64,000 nt of DNA from assembly GCF_011682145.1 (NCBI RefSeq), contig NZ_WHJH01000005.1, forward strand, positions 219,756-283,755. Reading direction: 5' to 3'. The position numbers were made by a program, and so were the translations under genes. The notes below the pieces were generated by a model, which was given only the letters and a program-made list of their open reading frames with translations, was not told the DNA's origin and searched no databases. The DNA comes from Massilia mucilaginosa (GTDB taxonomy: Bacteria > Pseudomonadota > Gammaproteobacteria > Burkholderiales > Burkholderiaceae_D). Below, one piece after another: positions 33,705 through 42,325 of this stretch (the first letter of the stretch is position 1; every line of letters starts with the position of its first letter).

Positions 33705-33719
33705 GCACAACAACGGTGC
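33705..33719 (+). promoter_or_regulatory. Putative NtrC-binding site upstream of nrtA
   Basis: GCAC-AACAAC-GGTGC has the same half-sites and 6-nt spacing as the NtrC site of enterobacterial glnA (GCAC-CAACAT-GGTGC). It lies about 65-80 nt upstream of the sigma-54 -24 element, a usual place for an activator site. A further TTGGTGC/GCAC half-site pair overlaps just upstream. Nitrogen-limitation control of the nitrate transporter is the natural reading. Confidence 0.6.
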
Positions 33720-33783
33720 CCAAAACCGCCCATCCCGGCGCCTCCCGCCCTTGATTTTCCTCTCCCTCACTCTCGTTTCCCGC

Positions 33784-33799
33784 TGGCACGCCATTTGCT
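33784..33799 (+). promoter_or_regulatory. Sigma-54 promoter of nrtABC
   Basis: TGGCAC-GCCAT-TTGCT is an exact match to the -24/-12 consensus, with GG and GC in correct register. It ends 52 nt before the nrtA start codon. With the NtrC-type site upstream, it marks nrtABC as a nitrogen-regulated operon. Confidence 0.82.
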
Positions 33800-33851
33800 G
33801 ATGCTGTGGTAACGGCGCACGTCCGCGCCTCGCTTGCCAAACGAGGGAACC

Positions 33852-35090
33852 ATGACCACCGACCGCACCACCAAGCTGTCCCGCCGCACCCTGCTCAAGG
33901 CCGGCGCCGCCGTCTCGCTGACCGGCCTTGCCAGCGGCGGCGTGTTTGCCGTCGGTTCCGACAAACCCGAAAAAGAAGAAATCAAGGTCGGCTTCATTCC
34001 CCTGACCGACTGCGCTTCCGTGGTCATGGCGTCGGTGCTCGGCTTCGACAAAAAATACGGCATCAAGATCGTCCTGAGCAAGGAATCGTCCTGGGCCAGC
34101 GTGCGCGACAAGCTGGTCAACGGCGAACTCGACGCCGCGCACGTGCTCTACGGCCTGCTGTACGGCGTCCAGATGGGCGTGGGCGGCGCCAAAAAGGACA
34201 TGGCGGTGCTGATGAACCTGAACCACAACGGCCAGGCCATCACCCTCTCCAAGAAAGTGGCGGACAAAGGCGGCGTGGATGGCGCTTCCCTCGCCAAACT
34301 CATGCAAACGGACAAGCGCGAATATTCCTTCGCCCAGACCTTTCCGACCGGCACCCACGCCATGTGGCTGTACTACTGGCTGGCGAGCTACGGCATCAAC
34401 CCGCTCAAGGACGCCAAGGTGATCACCGTGCCGCCGCCGCAGATGGTGGCCAATATGCGGGTCGGCAATATGGACGGCTTTTGCGTGGGCGAGCCCTGGA
34501 ACCACCGCGCCATCGTGGACGGGGTCGGCATCACCGCCGCCACCACCCAGGACATCTGGAAAGACCATCCCGAAAAAACCCTTGGCACCACGCTCGAGTG
34601 GGCCAAGAAATACCCGAACAGCGCACGCGCCCTGATCGCCGCCGTGCTGGAGGCGAGCAAGTGGATCGACGCCGGCCTCGTCAACAAGACCAAGATGGCC
34701 GCCACCATCGCCGACAAGTCCTACGTGAACACCTCGGTCGATGTGATCAACCAGCGCATCCTGGGCCGCTACCAGAACGGCATGGGCAAGACCTGGGACG
34801 ATCCGAACTACATGAAGTTCTACAACGACGGCTCGGTCAACTATCCGTATTTGTCGGATGGTATGTGGTTCATGACCCAGCACAAGCGCTGGGGCTTGCT
34901 CAAGGCCGAGCCCGATTACCTGGCGACCGCCACCAAGGTCAACCAGATCGGGCTGTACACCGAGGCCGCCGCCATGGCCAGGGTGAGCGTGCCGACCTCG
35001 CCGCTGCGCACGGTGAAAATGCTCGACGGAACGGTCTGGGATGGCAAGAATCCCAAGGCCTACGCCGATTCCTTCAAGATCAAAGCCTGA
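33852..35090 (+). CDS. nrtA: Nitrate ABC transporter substrate-binding protein
   Basis: 412 residues from the ATG at 33852 (GAGGG upstream). A twin-arginine signal (LSRRTLLKAGAAVSLTG) is followed by a CmpA/NrtA-type periplasmic-binding domain: IKVGFIPLTDCASVVMASVLGFDKKYGI (about 38-65), SSWASVRDKLVNGELDAAHVLYGLLYG, FPTGTHAMWLYYWLASYGI and GNMDGFCVGEPWNHRAI. It binds nitrate or nitrite in the periplasm. It heads nrtABC behind a sigma-54 promoter. Bicarbonate, the CmpA ligand, is less likely in this organism and promoter context. Confidence 0.9.
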   Translation: MTTDRTTKLSRRTLLKAGAAVSLTGLASGGVFAVGSDKPEKEEIKVGFIPLTDCASVVMASVLGFDKKYGIKIVLSKESSWASVRDKLVNGELDAAHVLYGLLYGVQMGVGGAKKDMAVLMNLNHNGQAITLSKKVADKGGVDGASLAKLMQTDKREYSFAQTFPTGTHAMWLYYWLASYGINPLKDAKVITVPPPQMVANMRVGNMDGFCVGEPWNHRAIVDGVGITAATTQDIWKDHPEKTLGTTLEWAKKYPNSARALIAAVLEASKWIDAGLVNKTKMAATIADKSYVNTSVDVINQRILGRYQNGMGKTWDDPNYMKFYNDGSVNYPYLSDGMWFMTQHKRWGLLKAEPDYLATATKVNQIGLYTEAAAMARVSVPTSPLRTVKMLDGTVWDGKNPKAYADSFKIKA

Positions 35091-35101
35091 ACCGGGAGCC
35101 C

Positions 35102-36007
35102 ATGATGCGTGCCGTACTGGAATCGATGACCGCAAGCGCCGCCCCGCTGGCCGCACCCTTGCCGGAAAAGCGTGCCCGCAGCGAACGCCTCGCCAGCCAG
35201 GGAGTGACTCTAAGCAACGGCAAGCCGCGTTTGCGCGCTTTCTTGCTGGCGGTACTGCCACCCGTGCTCGGGCTGGGCCTGCTGGTGCTGCTGTGGCAGA
35301 TTCTGTCGCTCAACAACAGCAGCTTTCCTTCGCCCGCCGTCACCTTCGCCGAAGCGGTGCGCATGTTCGCCGACCCGTTCTACCGCAACGGTCCCAACGA
35401 CCAGGGCATCGGCTGGAATATCCTGGCCTCGCTCAAGCGCGTGGCGCTCGGTTTCGGGCTGGCGGCGGCGGTCGGGATTCCGCTCGGCTTCATGATCGGA
35501 CGCTTCAGTTTTCTGGCGGGCATGTTCAACCCGATCATCAGCCTGCTCAAGCCGGTCTCGCCGCTGGCCTGGCTGCCGATCGGCTTATTGGTCTTCAAGT
35601 CGGCCGATCCGGCGGCGATCTGGTCGATTTTCATCTGCTCGATCTGGCCGATGATCGTCAACACCGCTAGCGGCGTGCAGCGCGTGCCGCAGGACTACAT
35701 GAACGTGGCGCGCGTGCTCCAACTGTCGGAGTGGAAAATCTTTACCAAGATCCTGCTGCCCGCGGTGTTGCCCTACATGCTGACCGGCGTGCGCCTGGCC
35801 ATCGGCACGGCCTGGCTGGTGATTGTCGCGGCCGAGATGCTGACCGGCGGCGTGGGCATCGGTTTCTGGGTGTGGGACGAGTGGAACAACTTGAACGTGC
35901 CGCACATCATCATCGCCATCGTCGTCATCGGCGTGGTCGGGCTGGTGCTGGAACTTGCCCTGGTGGCGCTGGCCAAGGCCTTTACCTACGAAGAAGCGGG
36001 GACCTGA
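35102..36007 (+). CDS. nrtB: Nitrate ABC transporter permease
   Basis: 301 residues from the ATG at 35102 (an ATG at 35105 is an equal alternative). The same frame stays open back through nrtA, which is only a GC-rich read-through. A hydrophilic N-terminal 40 residues precede six membrane helices with the permease coupling motif (RVLQLSEWKIFTKILLPAVLPYMLTG) and the family signature ISLLKPVSPLAWLPIGLLVF. This is the membrane subunit of the NrtABC importer. It starts 11 nt after nrtA and ends 1 nt before the ATPase start. Confidence 0.9.
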   Translation: MMRAVLESMTASAAPLAAPLPEKRARSERLASQGVTLSNGKPRLRAFLLAVLPPVLGLGLLVLLWQILSLNNSSFPSPAVTFAEAVRMFADPFYRNGPNDQGIGWNILASLKRVALGFGLAAAVGIPLGFMIGRFSFLAGMFNPIISLLKPVSPLAWLPIGLLVFKSADPAAIWSIFICSIWPMIVNTASGVQRVPQDYMNVARVLQLSEWKIFTKILLPAVLPYMLTGVRLAIGTAWLVIVAAEMLTGGVGIGFWVWDEWNNLNVPHIIIAIVVIGVVGLVLELALVALAKAFTYEEAGT

Positions 36008-36008
36008 C

Positions 36009-36806
36009 ATGAACAATAAATTCATTGAAGTGCAGCACGCCGAGATGGTGTTCGAGACCCGCAAGGGCCGCTTTCATGCGCTCGGCAAGGTCAACCTGAC
36101 GGTGGCGCAGGGCGAGTTCGTGACCCTGATCGGGCACTCGGGCTGCGGCAAATCGACCCTGCTCAACCTGCTGGCGGGATTGACCAGGGCCACCGACGGC
36201 GCCCTGATCTGCGCCGGGCGCGAGATTGCCGGCCCGTCGCCCGAGCGCGGCGTGGTGTTCCAGAACCACTCGCTGCTGCCGTGGCTGAGCTGTTTCGAGA
36301 ATGTGTACCTGGCGGTCGAGCGCGTGTTCGCGAGCAAGGAGTCAGGCAGCCAGATGCGCGAGCGCACCACGGCGGCGCTGGCGCTGGTGGGATTGAGCGC
36401 GGCGGCCCGGAAGCGGCCGAACGAAATCTCGGGCGGCATGAAGCAGCGTGTCGGCATCGCCCGCGCGCTGTCGATGGAGCCGAAGGTGCTGCTGATGGAC
36501 GAGCCCTTCGGCGCACTCGACGCCCTTACGCGCGCGCACCTGCAAGACGAATTGCTGCGCATCGTGGCCCAGACCGGTTCCACGGTGGTGATGGTGACCC
36601 ACGATGTGGACGAGGCGGTGCTGCTGTCGGACCGCATCGTGATGATGACCAACGGGCCGGCCGCGACCATCGGCGACATCGTGCGGGTGCAACTGGCGCG
36701 CCCGCGCGAGCGGGTGGCGCTGGCGCATGATCGGCTGTACATGGAATACCGCACGCGGGTGCTGGAGTTCTTGTATCACCGCCAGGCACGGCCGCAGGCG
36801 GCGTGA
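36009..36806 (+). CDS. nrtC: Nitrate ABC transporter ATP-binding protein
   Basis: 265 residues from the ATG at 36009. Walker A GHSGCGKST, Q-loop VFQNHSLLPWLS, signature ISGGMKQRVGIARALS, Walker B VLLMDEPFGALD and the switch His in VTHDVDE are all present. It lacks the extra NrtA-like C-terminal domain of cyanobacterial NrtC, so it corresponds to the single-domain (NrtD-type) ATPase. It is the last gene of nrtABC; assimilatory reductase genes, often next in such operons, are absent here. Confidence 0.9.
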   Translation: MNNKFIEVQHAEMVFETRKGRFHALGKVNLTVAQGEFVTLIGHSGCGKSTLLNLLAGLTRATDGALICAGREIAGPSPERGVVFQNHSLLPWLSCFENVYLAVERVFASKESGSQMRERTTAALALVGLSAAARKRPNEISGGMKQRVGIARALSMEPKVLLMDEPFGALDALTRAHLQDELLRIVAQTGSTVVMVTHDVDEAVLLSDRIVMMTNGPAATIGDIVRVQLARPRERVALAHDRLYMEYRTRVLEFLYHRQARPQAA

Positions 36807-36818
36807 ACAAACCGGTGA

Positions 36819-37664
36819 TCAGGCAATATCGAGCACGATCGGCTGATGGTCCGAGGCGGCCGTTTCCGACTGCACTTCGACCTCGGTCACGCGCTGCGCC
36901 AGGTCCTTGGTGACGAAAAAATAGTCGAAGCAATCGGCCCGCTCCGGCCACTTGAAGCCGTGCAGGCCGGCTGTGGGCGCGCGCGCGATCTCCGGATGGC
37001 GCAAGCGCCAGGCGTCGACCAGCGGCAGCGCGCTGCCCTCGTCTGGCGCGATCAGTTCCTGGTAGTCGGGCGAGTCGGGCGTGAAGTTGAAGTCGCCGCA
37101 ATAGATTGCCGAGCCCGGCCGGAATCCGAGCTGGTAGGGCGAGTCCATGCTCGGGTCCGGTTGAAACAGGCGCGCCCGTTCGCACGCTTCCCAATGCAGG
37201 TACTTGATATGCCGCACCTGCGCCATGCGCTGCACCGGCGAGTAATATTCCAGATGCGTGGTCAGCACGCGCACCTTGCCGCCGGGCGCGTCGACGACCG
37301 CCTCGATCAGCCCGCGCGGCATGCCGGCCGGACTGTTCGGATCGGGCGGCCACGGCAGCAGGTAGCGGTGCACTTGGTTGATGCGGTATTTGGAGAGCAA
37401 CATGTTGCCGAACTGGCGCGGCAGGTTGTTCTGGTAGATTTCGCTGGTCGGTTCGATCACCGGCTGGTAGCCACCGAAGGCGCCCGCGAGTTGGCGGAAC
37501 TGGTTGGACGCCGCGTTGCCTTCGAGCTCGGCATGATTTGACGCAACTTCTTGCAGGCAAATCACATCGGGATTTAACTTACGCAACACATCGATGATGG
37601 CGTGGATGCGGATCCTGCCATCCTTGCCGCAACCCCAGTGAATATTCCAGCTAACAACACGCAT
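36819..37664 (-). CDS. Endonuclease/exonuclease/phosphatase family protein
   Basis: 281 residues from the ATG at 37662-37664 (MRVVSWNIHWGCGKDGRIRI). EEP motifs: VVSWNIHWG, VICLQEVASNH with metal-binding Glu, VLTTHLEYYSPVQRMAQ, IYCGDFNFTPDSP, FDYFFVTKDL and SDHQPIVLDIA. It has no signal peptide. Members include DNA-repair nucleases and various phosphodiesterases; this branch is uncharacterised. It is convergent with nrtC with a 12-nt gap and shows no operon partner. Its relation to the EEP protein at 23 kb is distant. Confidence 0.82.
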   Translation of the reverse strand: MRVVSWNIHWGCGKDGRIRIHAIIDVLRKLNPDVICLQEVASNHAELEGNAASNQFRQLAGAFGGYQPVIEPTSEIYQNNLPRQFGNMLLSKYRINQVHRYLLPWPPDPNSPAGMPRGLIEAVVDAPGGKVRVLTTHLEYYSPVQRMAQVRHIKYLHWEACERARLFQPDPSMDSPYQLGFRPGSAIYCGDFNFTPDSPDYQELIAPDEGSALPLVDAWRLRHPEIARAPTAGLHGFKWPERADCFDYFFVTKDLAQRVTEVEVQSETAASDHQPIVLDIA

Positions 37665-37749
37665 ACAGCACCTCCGGAAAAACAGAACCGGGGGAGTGTG
37701 CCATTCTTTGGAAAATGACGGTACACGGTAGGATCGCCGCGCCGGCTTT

Positions 37750-38790
37750 TCAGACCGTCTTGATCTCGTCGAGCGGCCAGCGCGGGCGCACATTGAAGCC
37801 GTAGTCGCGCGTGGCGGCGCCGGGATTGATCTGCAGGCGCATGGCGCCGGCAAAGGCGATCATGGCGCCGTTATCGGTGCAAAATTCCAGCTCCGGGTAG
37901 AACACGCGGAATTTCTTGGCCGACGCCGCCGCGTTGAGCGAGGCGCGCAGTTGCGAGTTGGCGCCCACGCCGCCGGCGATCACCAGGCGTTTGAGGCCGG
38001 TGTGGCGCAGCGCGCTGACGCACTTGGCGGTCAGCACATCGACGATGGCGTCGACGAAGCCGCGCGCGATGTTGGCCTTGTCCTGTTCGCAGATATTGGC
38101 GATGACTTTTTCGTCGTGGTTCTTCACCACCGTCAGCACGGCCGTTTTCAGGCCCGAGAAGCTGAAGTTGAAGTCTTTTGAATGCAGCATGGGACGCGGC
38201 AGCTTGTAGGCCAGCGGATCGCCGAATTCGGCCAGGCGCGAAATCGCCGGACCGCCCGGGTAGCCCAGGCCAAGCAGCTTGGCCGATTTGTCGAAGGCTT
38301 CGCCGGCCGCGTCGTCGAGCGTTTCGCCGAGCAGGGTGTACTGGCCGACGCCGTCGACCCGCATCAATTGCGTATGGCCGCCCGAGACCAGCAGCGCGAT
38401 GAAGGGGAACTGCGGCGGATCGGAGGCCAGCAGCGGCGAGAGCAGGTGGCCTTCGAGGTGGTGCACGCCGAGCACCGGCTTGTCGAGCGCCAGCGCGAGG
38501 CTGCACGCGATCGAGGAGCCGACCAGCAGCGCGCCGGCCAGGCCCGGGCCCTGGGTATAGGCGATGGCGTCGATATCGGCCATGGCCACGCCGGCGCGCG
38601 AGAGGGTTTCTTCGAGCAGCGGGATGGCGCGCCGGATATGGTCGCGCGAGGCCAGTTCCGGCACCACGCCACCGTATTGCTCGTGCATGGCGACCTGCGA
38701 ATGCAGGGCGTGGGACAGCAGGCCGCGTTGCGTGTCGTACAACGCAAGGCCAGTTTCATCGCAGGAGGATTCGACGCCGAGAACGATCAT
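37750..38790 (-). CDS. tsaD: tRNA N6-adenosine threonylcarbamoyltransferase TsaD
   Basis: 346 residues from the ATG at 38788-38790; the family start [14 protein letters not shown] fixes this over the upstream in-frame ATG. Metal-binding [11 protein letters not shown], the nucleotide-binding [30 protein letters not shown] and the closing [12 protein letters not shown] are all present. TsaD transfers the threonylcarbamoyl group to A37 of ANN-decoding tRNAs, with TsaB and TsaE (tsaE is at 4.7 kb). No clear Shine-Dalgarno precedes the chosen start. In many relatives tsaD is divergent from rpsU-dnaG-rpoD; here those genes lie 12 kb away. Confidence 0.94.
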   Translation of the reverse strand: MIVLGVESSCDETGLALYDTQRGLLSHALHSQVAMHEQYGGVVPELASRDHIRRAIPLLEETLSRAGVAMADIDAIAYTQGPGLAGALLVGSSIACSLALALDKPVLGVHHLEGHLLSPLLASDPPQFPFIALLVSGGHTQLMRVDGVGQYTLLGETLDDAAGEAFDKSAKLLGLGYPGGPAISRLAEFGDPLAYKLPRPMLHSKDFNFSFSGLKTAVLTVVKNHDEKVIANICEQDKANIARGFVDAIVDVLTAKCVSALRHTGLKRLVIAGGVGANSQLRASLNAAASAKKFRVFYPELEFCTDNGAMIAFAGAMRLQINPGAATRDYGFNVRPRWPLDEIKTV

Positions 38791-38952
38791 GGGAGGTGCA
38801 CAGAATAAGGGGGAATGCGCCATTGTAAAGCACCGGCTGCGCCGGCGCAGTGAGGCGCCCGGGGGCGGGTGCTGGCATCGCTCTTGCTATGGATAGGTAT
38901 CCGCCTGTGCCTTGTGCCCACGCGGTCGCGTCGAATCCACAGGGAGGGCGGT

Positions 38953-39234
38953 ATGGCGCAACAATGGAAAGCGGTTTGCAGGCTCAGGGACATCCCGCCG
39001 CAAGGCTGGCACGCAGTCGCGCGCGGACTGGCGTGGCAGGAGCTGCCGGGGGGGCGGGTGTTTCGGTCGGAGGACGATCAGGTGGTGGCGCAGCTCGATG
39101 GCGGGGAGGGCAGGCGCTATGCGGTCAAGGTCGAAGAGGGCCGGGTGTACCTGGACCAGAACGAGTTGAATGCGCCGGCCAGCAGGGCGGAAGCGGCGCT
39201 GGCGGGGGCGTTCGCGACGATGCCGCATGGGTAG
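38953..39234 (+). CDS. NirD-like small protein lacking the central Rieske-like core
   Basis: 93 residues from the ATG at 38953 (GGGAGGGCGGT upstream). The N-terminus (QWKAVCRLRDIPPQGWHAVARG ... VFRSEDDQVVAQLD) resembles that of nitrite-reductase small subunit NirD, and the segment RRYAVKVEEGRVYLDQ resembles its C-terminal strand pair. About 45-50 residues of core found in NirD are missing between them, and an unrelated Ala-rich tail follows. The frame is intact. It may be a degenerate nirD or a different small protein of the fold. nrtABC lies 2.1 kb away, but no nirB or nasA is in the window. Confidence 0.45.
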   Translation: MAQQWKAVCRLRDIPPQGWHAVARGLAWQELPGGRVFRSEDDQVVAQLDGGEGRRYAVKVEEGRVYLDQNELNAPASRAEAALAGAFATMPHG

Positions 39235-39257
39235 GCGCCTGCGCCGTCGTTATCGTT

Positions 39258-39328
39258 AAAACCCTCGTTAACCTAAAAACCGTCGTTCCCGCGCAGGCGG
39301 GAACGACGGTTTTTAGGCTAAGGGTTTT
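39258..39328. terminator. Long hairpin, likely bidirectional terminator
   Basis: A perfect 21-bp stem: 39272-39292 (CCTAAAAACCGTCGTTCCCGC is its 21-nt arm; key core CCGTCGTTCCCGC) pairs with 39297-39317 around a GCAG loop. Outer arms AAAACCCT (39258-39265) and AGGGTTTT (39321-39328) add 8 bp. A/T runs in the stem give U-tracts on both strands. It separates the NirD-like gene and the convergent aroG. The core equals that of the hairpin at 6.4 kb. Confidence 0.8.
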
Positions 39329-39343
39329 ATAGGTTGTAGCGGC

Positions 39344-40405
39344 CTACGGACGCTGTAACAGCTCCGCGTGCGCGGCACGCAGCATGGTCTCGGTCGCATC
39401 CCAATCGATGCAGCCGTCGGTCACCGAACAGCCATACTTCAACTGCGTCAAGTCCGCCGGAATCTTCTGGTTGCCGCCGACGATATTCGATTCGATCATC
39501 ACGCCCACCAGCGACTTGTTCCCGTGACGGATCTGCTGCACCACGTCCGACATCACCAGCGGCTGCAACTCAGGCTTCTTGTAGCTGTTCGCATGCGAGC
39601 AGTCGACCACGAGGTTGGCCGGCAGCTTGGCTTTTTCCAGCGCCTGCTCCGCAATCGCGATCGACACCGAATCGTAATTCGGACGTCCATCGCCGCCGCG
39701 CAGCACCACGTGCCCGTAGGCGTTGCCGCTGGTGCGCACGATCGAGACCGTGCCCTGGCCGTTGATGCCCAAAAACGAGTGCGGATGCGCCGACGACAGA
39801 ATGGCGTTGATCGCGATGCTGATGTCGCCATCGGTGCCGTTCTTGAAGCCGACCGGCGTCGACAAGCCCGACGACATTTCGCGGTGCGTCTGCGATTCGG
39901 TGGTGCGCGCACCGATCGCGGTCCAGGCGATCAGGTCGCCCAGGTACTGCGGCGAGATCGGGTCCAGCGCTTCGGTGGCGGTAGGCAGGCCCAGTTCGCA
40001 CACGTCCAGCAGGAAGCGGCGCGCCTTTTCCATGCCTTCGTCGACGCGGAACGAATCGTCCATGTGCGGGTCGTTGATATAGCCCTTCCAGCCGGTCGTG
40101 GTGCGCGGCTTTTCGAAATACACGCGCATCACCAGCAGCATGGTGCCGGCCACCTCGGCCTGCAGCGCCTTGAGGCGGCGCGCATAGTCGATGCCGGCCA
40201 CCGGGTCGTGGATCGAGCACGGGCCCACCACCACGAACAGGCGTTTGTCCTTGCGGTCGATGATGTCGCGCAGCGCGGCGCGGCCTTGCATGACAGTGGC
40301 GAACGCGCTGTCGGTCAGGGGAAGGCGCTTGTGCAGCTCTTCCGGGGTCGGCATGGTCGCGAACGACGTGACGTTGGTATTTTCGATGTCTGGAGTAGTA
40401 ATCAT
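39344..40405 (-). CDS. aroG: 3-deoxy-7-phosphoheptulonate synthase (DAHP synthase), AroG type
   Basis: 353 residues from the ATG at 40403-40405 (MITTPDIENTNVTSF). Class I DAHP synthase motifs: VVVGPCSIHDPVAGIDYARRL, MRVYFEKPRTTTGWKG, ARTTESQTHREMSSGLSTPVGFKNGTDG (about 180-210) and VDCSHANSYKKPELQ. The enzyme condenses phosphoenolpyruvate and erythrose-4-phosphate as the first step of the shikimate pathway, with feedback by an aromatic amino acid that the sequence does not reveal. It is a single gene, ended by the 39.3-kb hairpin. Confidence 0.94.
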   Translation of the reverse strand: MITTPDIENTNVTSFATMPTPEELHKRLPLTDSAFATVMQGRAALRDIIDRKDKRLFVVVGPCSIHDPVAGIDYARRLKALQAEVAGTMLLVMRVYFEKPRTTTGWKGYINDPHMDDSFRVDEGMEKARRFLLDVCELGLPTATEALDPISPQYLGDLIAWTAIGARTTESQTHREMSSGLSTPVGFKNGTDGDISIAINAILSSAHPHSFLGINGQGTVSIVRTSGNAYGHVVLRGGDGRPNYDSVSIAIAEQALEKAKLPANLVVDCSHANSYKKPELQPLVMSDVVQQIRHGNKSLVGVMIESNIVGGNQKIPADLTQLKYGCSVTDGCIDWDATETMLRAAHAELLQRP

Positions 40406-40575
40406 GAAGGCTGCTTTTTCTCGTGTTTTTCGGCGTGGATACGGGAGTTTAGCCCGAATCGGGCCTTCTTGCACCGCTTGCATCAAAAGCCGGCCCGACA
40501 CGGCGGCGCGTGTCATCATCGAGTCATCTCGCCCGTTTAAGCTTGCCGGCTTCCCAACTCCTATCAAGAGCTGTC

Positions 40576-42264
40576 ATGACCCAACCGAATTCGCGCCGCA
40601 AGTTCCTTCGCAATCTCTCCCTCGGTACTGTCGCGGCGTCCAGCGTCGCACTGGCCGGCTGTGGCGGCAGCGACGGCGGCGATAGCGATGTCCGCTACGC
40701 GCACGGCGTCGCCAGCGGCGATCCGCTGAGCGACCGCGTCATCCTCTGGACCCGCATCAGCACCGCCGCCAGCGGCGAGATCGAAGTCAGTTGGGAGCTC
40801 TCCGAAGACAGCGGCTTCGCCGTCATCGCCGCCAAAGGCAGCACCGCTACCGGCCCGGCGCGCGACTACACCGTCAAGGTCGACGCGACCGGCCTGGCCG
40901 CCAACCGCGCCTATTACTATCGCTTCGTGGCGTACGGCGTGGTCTCGCCGGTCGGTCGCACCAAGACCATCGGCACCGGCAACCTGGCGCAGGTCAAGCT
41001 GGCCGTGTTCAGCTGCACCAACTACCCGGCCGGCTACTTCCACGTGTACGCCGAAGCGGCAAAGCTGAACGACATCGACGCCGCCATCCACCTGGGCGAC
41101 TACATCTACGAATATGCCAAGGACGGTTACGCCGCCAAGGATGCCGAGGCGATGGGCCGGGTGTCGGTGCCGGCCAACGAGATCATCACCCTGAGCGACT
41201 ACCGGCGCCGTTACGCCCAGTACCGCGCCGACAAGGACCTGCAGGCGATCCACGCGCGCATGCCCTTCATCACCGTGTGGGACGACCATGAACTGGCCAA
41301 CGACACCTGGCGCGAAGGCGCGGAAAACCACGATCCGGCCACCGAAGGCCTGTTCCTGGCGCGCCGCCAGATGGCGATCCAGGCGTACAACGAGTGGATG
41401 CCGATCCGCCTGCCGGACGCCAGCAAGCCTGAGCGCATCTACCGTTCCTTCGACTTCGGCAACCTGCTGTCGCTGCACATGCTCGACACGCGCGTGATCG
41501 GCCGCGACAAGCAGCTCGCTTACCCGAGCTATGTCGGCGCCGACGGCGCGTTCAACGGCGCCGCGTTCGCGGCCGACGTGGGCAATCCGGCGCGCCAGCT
41601 GATGGGTCCAGAGCAGGCCACCTGGCTCAAAGGCCAGATGAGCAAGTCGAGCGCCACCTGGCAGATACTGGGCCAGCAGGTGCTGATGGCGCGCATGAAC
41701 CTGCCCGCGCCGCTGGTGCTGGGCGCAATCGGCTTCGGCGCCTACGTCGCGCTGCTGACCAAAGCGAAGACCGCGCCGGCCAGCTTGAGCGCGGCCGAGC
41801 AGCAGATCCTGGCCCAGCCATCGGTGCCATACAACCTCGATGCGTGGGACGGCTACCAGGCCGCGCGCGAAACCGTGCTGGCCACGGCCAAAGCGCTGAA
41901 CAAGAACCTGGTGGTGCTGGCCGGCGACACGCACAATGCGTGGGCCAGCGACCTGGCCGACATGAACGGACAGGCGGTCGGGGTGGAGTTCGGGGTGTCG
42001 TCGGTGACCTCGCCGGGTTTTGAAGAGATCTTCAAGAACGAAGATCCGGCGCAGGTGGCGGCGGGCCTGGAACAGATTATCGGGCCGCTGGTATATGCCG
42101 AAACCAAGTCGCGCGGCTTCATGGTGGTGTCGGTCACGCCGCTAGAGGCGCGCGCCGAGTACCGGTATGTGAGCACGGTCAAGTCGGCCAGCTACACGGT
42201 CGTGCCGGGTAAAGTGCTCAGGACGCTGCCGGGCGCCGCCAACCGCAAGCTGATCGCTGCATAA
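40576..42264 (+). CDS. phoD: Alkaline phosphatase D / phosphodiesterase (PhoD)
   Basis: 562 residues from the ATG at 40576. The twin-arginine signal SRRKFLRNLSLGTVAASSVALAG ends near Cys, as in PhoD-like proteins. The N-terminal Fn3-like domain (VRYAHGVASGDPLSDRVILWTRI) leads to the metallophosphatase domain: LAVFSCTNYPAGYFHVY, DAAIHLGDYIYEYA, TVWDDHELANDTW and VLAGDTHNAWASDL. These residues bind Ca and Fe in characterised PhoD enzymes. It releases phosphate from esters and teichoic-acid-type polymers in the periplasm. A Pho box was not found upstream. Confidence 0.9.
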   Translation: MTQPNSRRKFLRNLSLGTVAASSVALAGCGGSDGGDSDVRYAHGVASGDPLSDRVILWTRISTAASGEIEVSWELSEDSGFAVIAAKGSTATGPARDYTVKVDATGLAANRAYYYRFVAYGVVSPVGRTKTIGTGNLAQVKLAVFSCTNYPAGYFHVYAEAAKLNDIDAAIHLGDYIYEYAKDGYAAKDAEAMGRVSVPANEIITLSDYRRRYAQYRADKDLQAIHARMPFITVWDDHELANDTWREGAENHDPATEGLFLARRQMAIQAYNEWMPIRLPDASKPERIYRSFDFGNLLSLHMLDTRVIGRDKQLAYPSYVGADGAFNGAAFAADVGNPARQLMGPEQATWLKGQMSKSSATWQILGQQVLMARMNLPAPLVLGAIGFGAYVALLTKAKTAPASLSAAEQQILAQPSVPYNLDAWDGYQAARETVLATAKALNKNLVVLAGDTHNAWASDLADMNGQAVGVEFGVSSVTSPGFEEIFKNEDPAQVAAGLEQIIGPLVYAETKSRGFMVVSVTPLEARAEYRYVSTVKSASYTVVPGKVLRTLPGAANRKLIAA

Positions 42265-42272
42265 GGCTGCAC

Positions 42273-42316
42273 AAAAAAAGGGGACGGGGCGCACGGTGGA
42301 ATGCGGCGCCGTCCCC
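42273..42316 (-). terminator. Terminator of the HupE operon, between convergent genes
   Basis: GGGGACGGGGCGC (42280-42292) and GCGCCGTCCCC (42306-42316) form a GC-rich stem with one bulge. Seven A at 42273-42279 give a U-tract on the minus strand. It therefore terminates the DUF4331-to-HupE transcript and may also end phoD. Confidence 0.75.
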
Positions 42317-42325
42317 AATAACCCA

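Noticed and set aside
33806..36007. A 733-codon frame joining nrtA and nrtB
   Set aside because: The first 432 codons are out of frame with nrtA and lack family likeness; only the part from 35102 is the nrtB permease.
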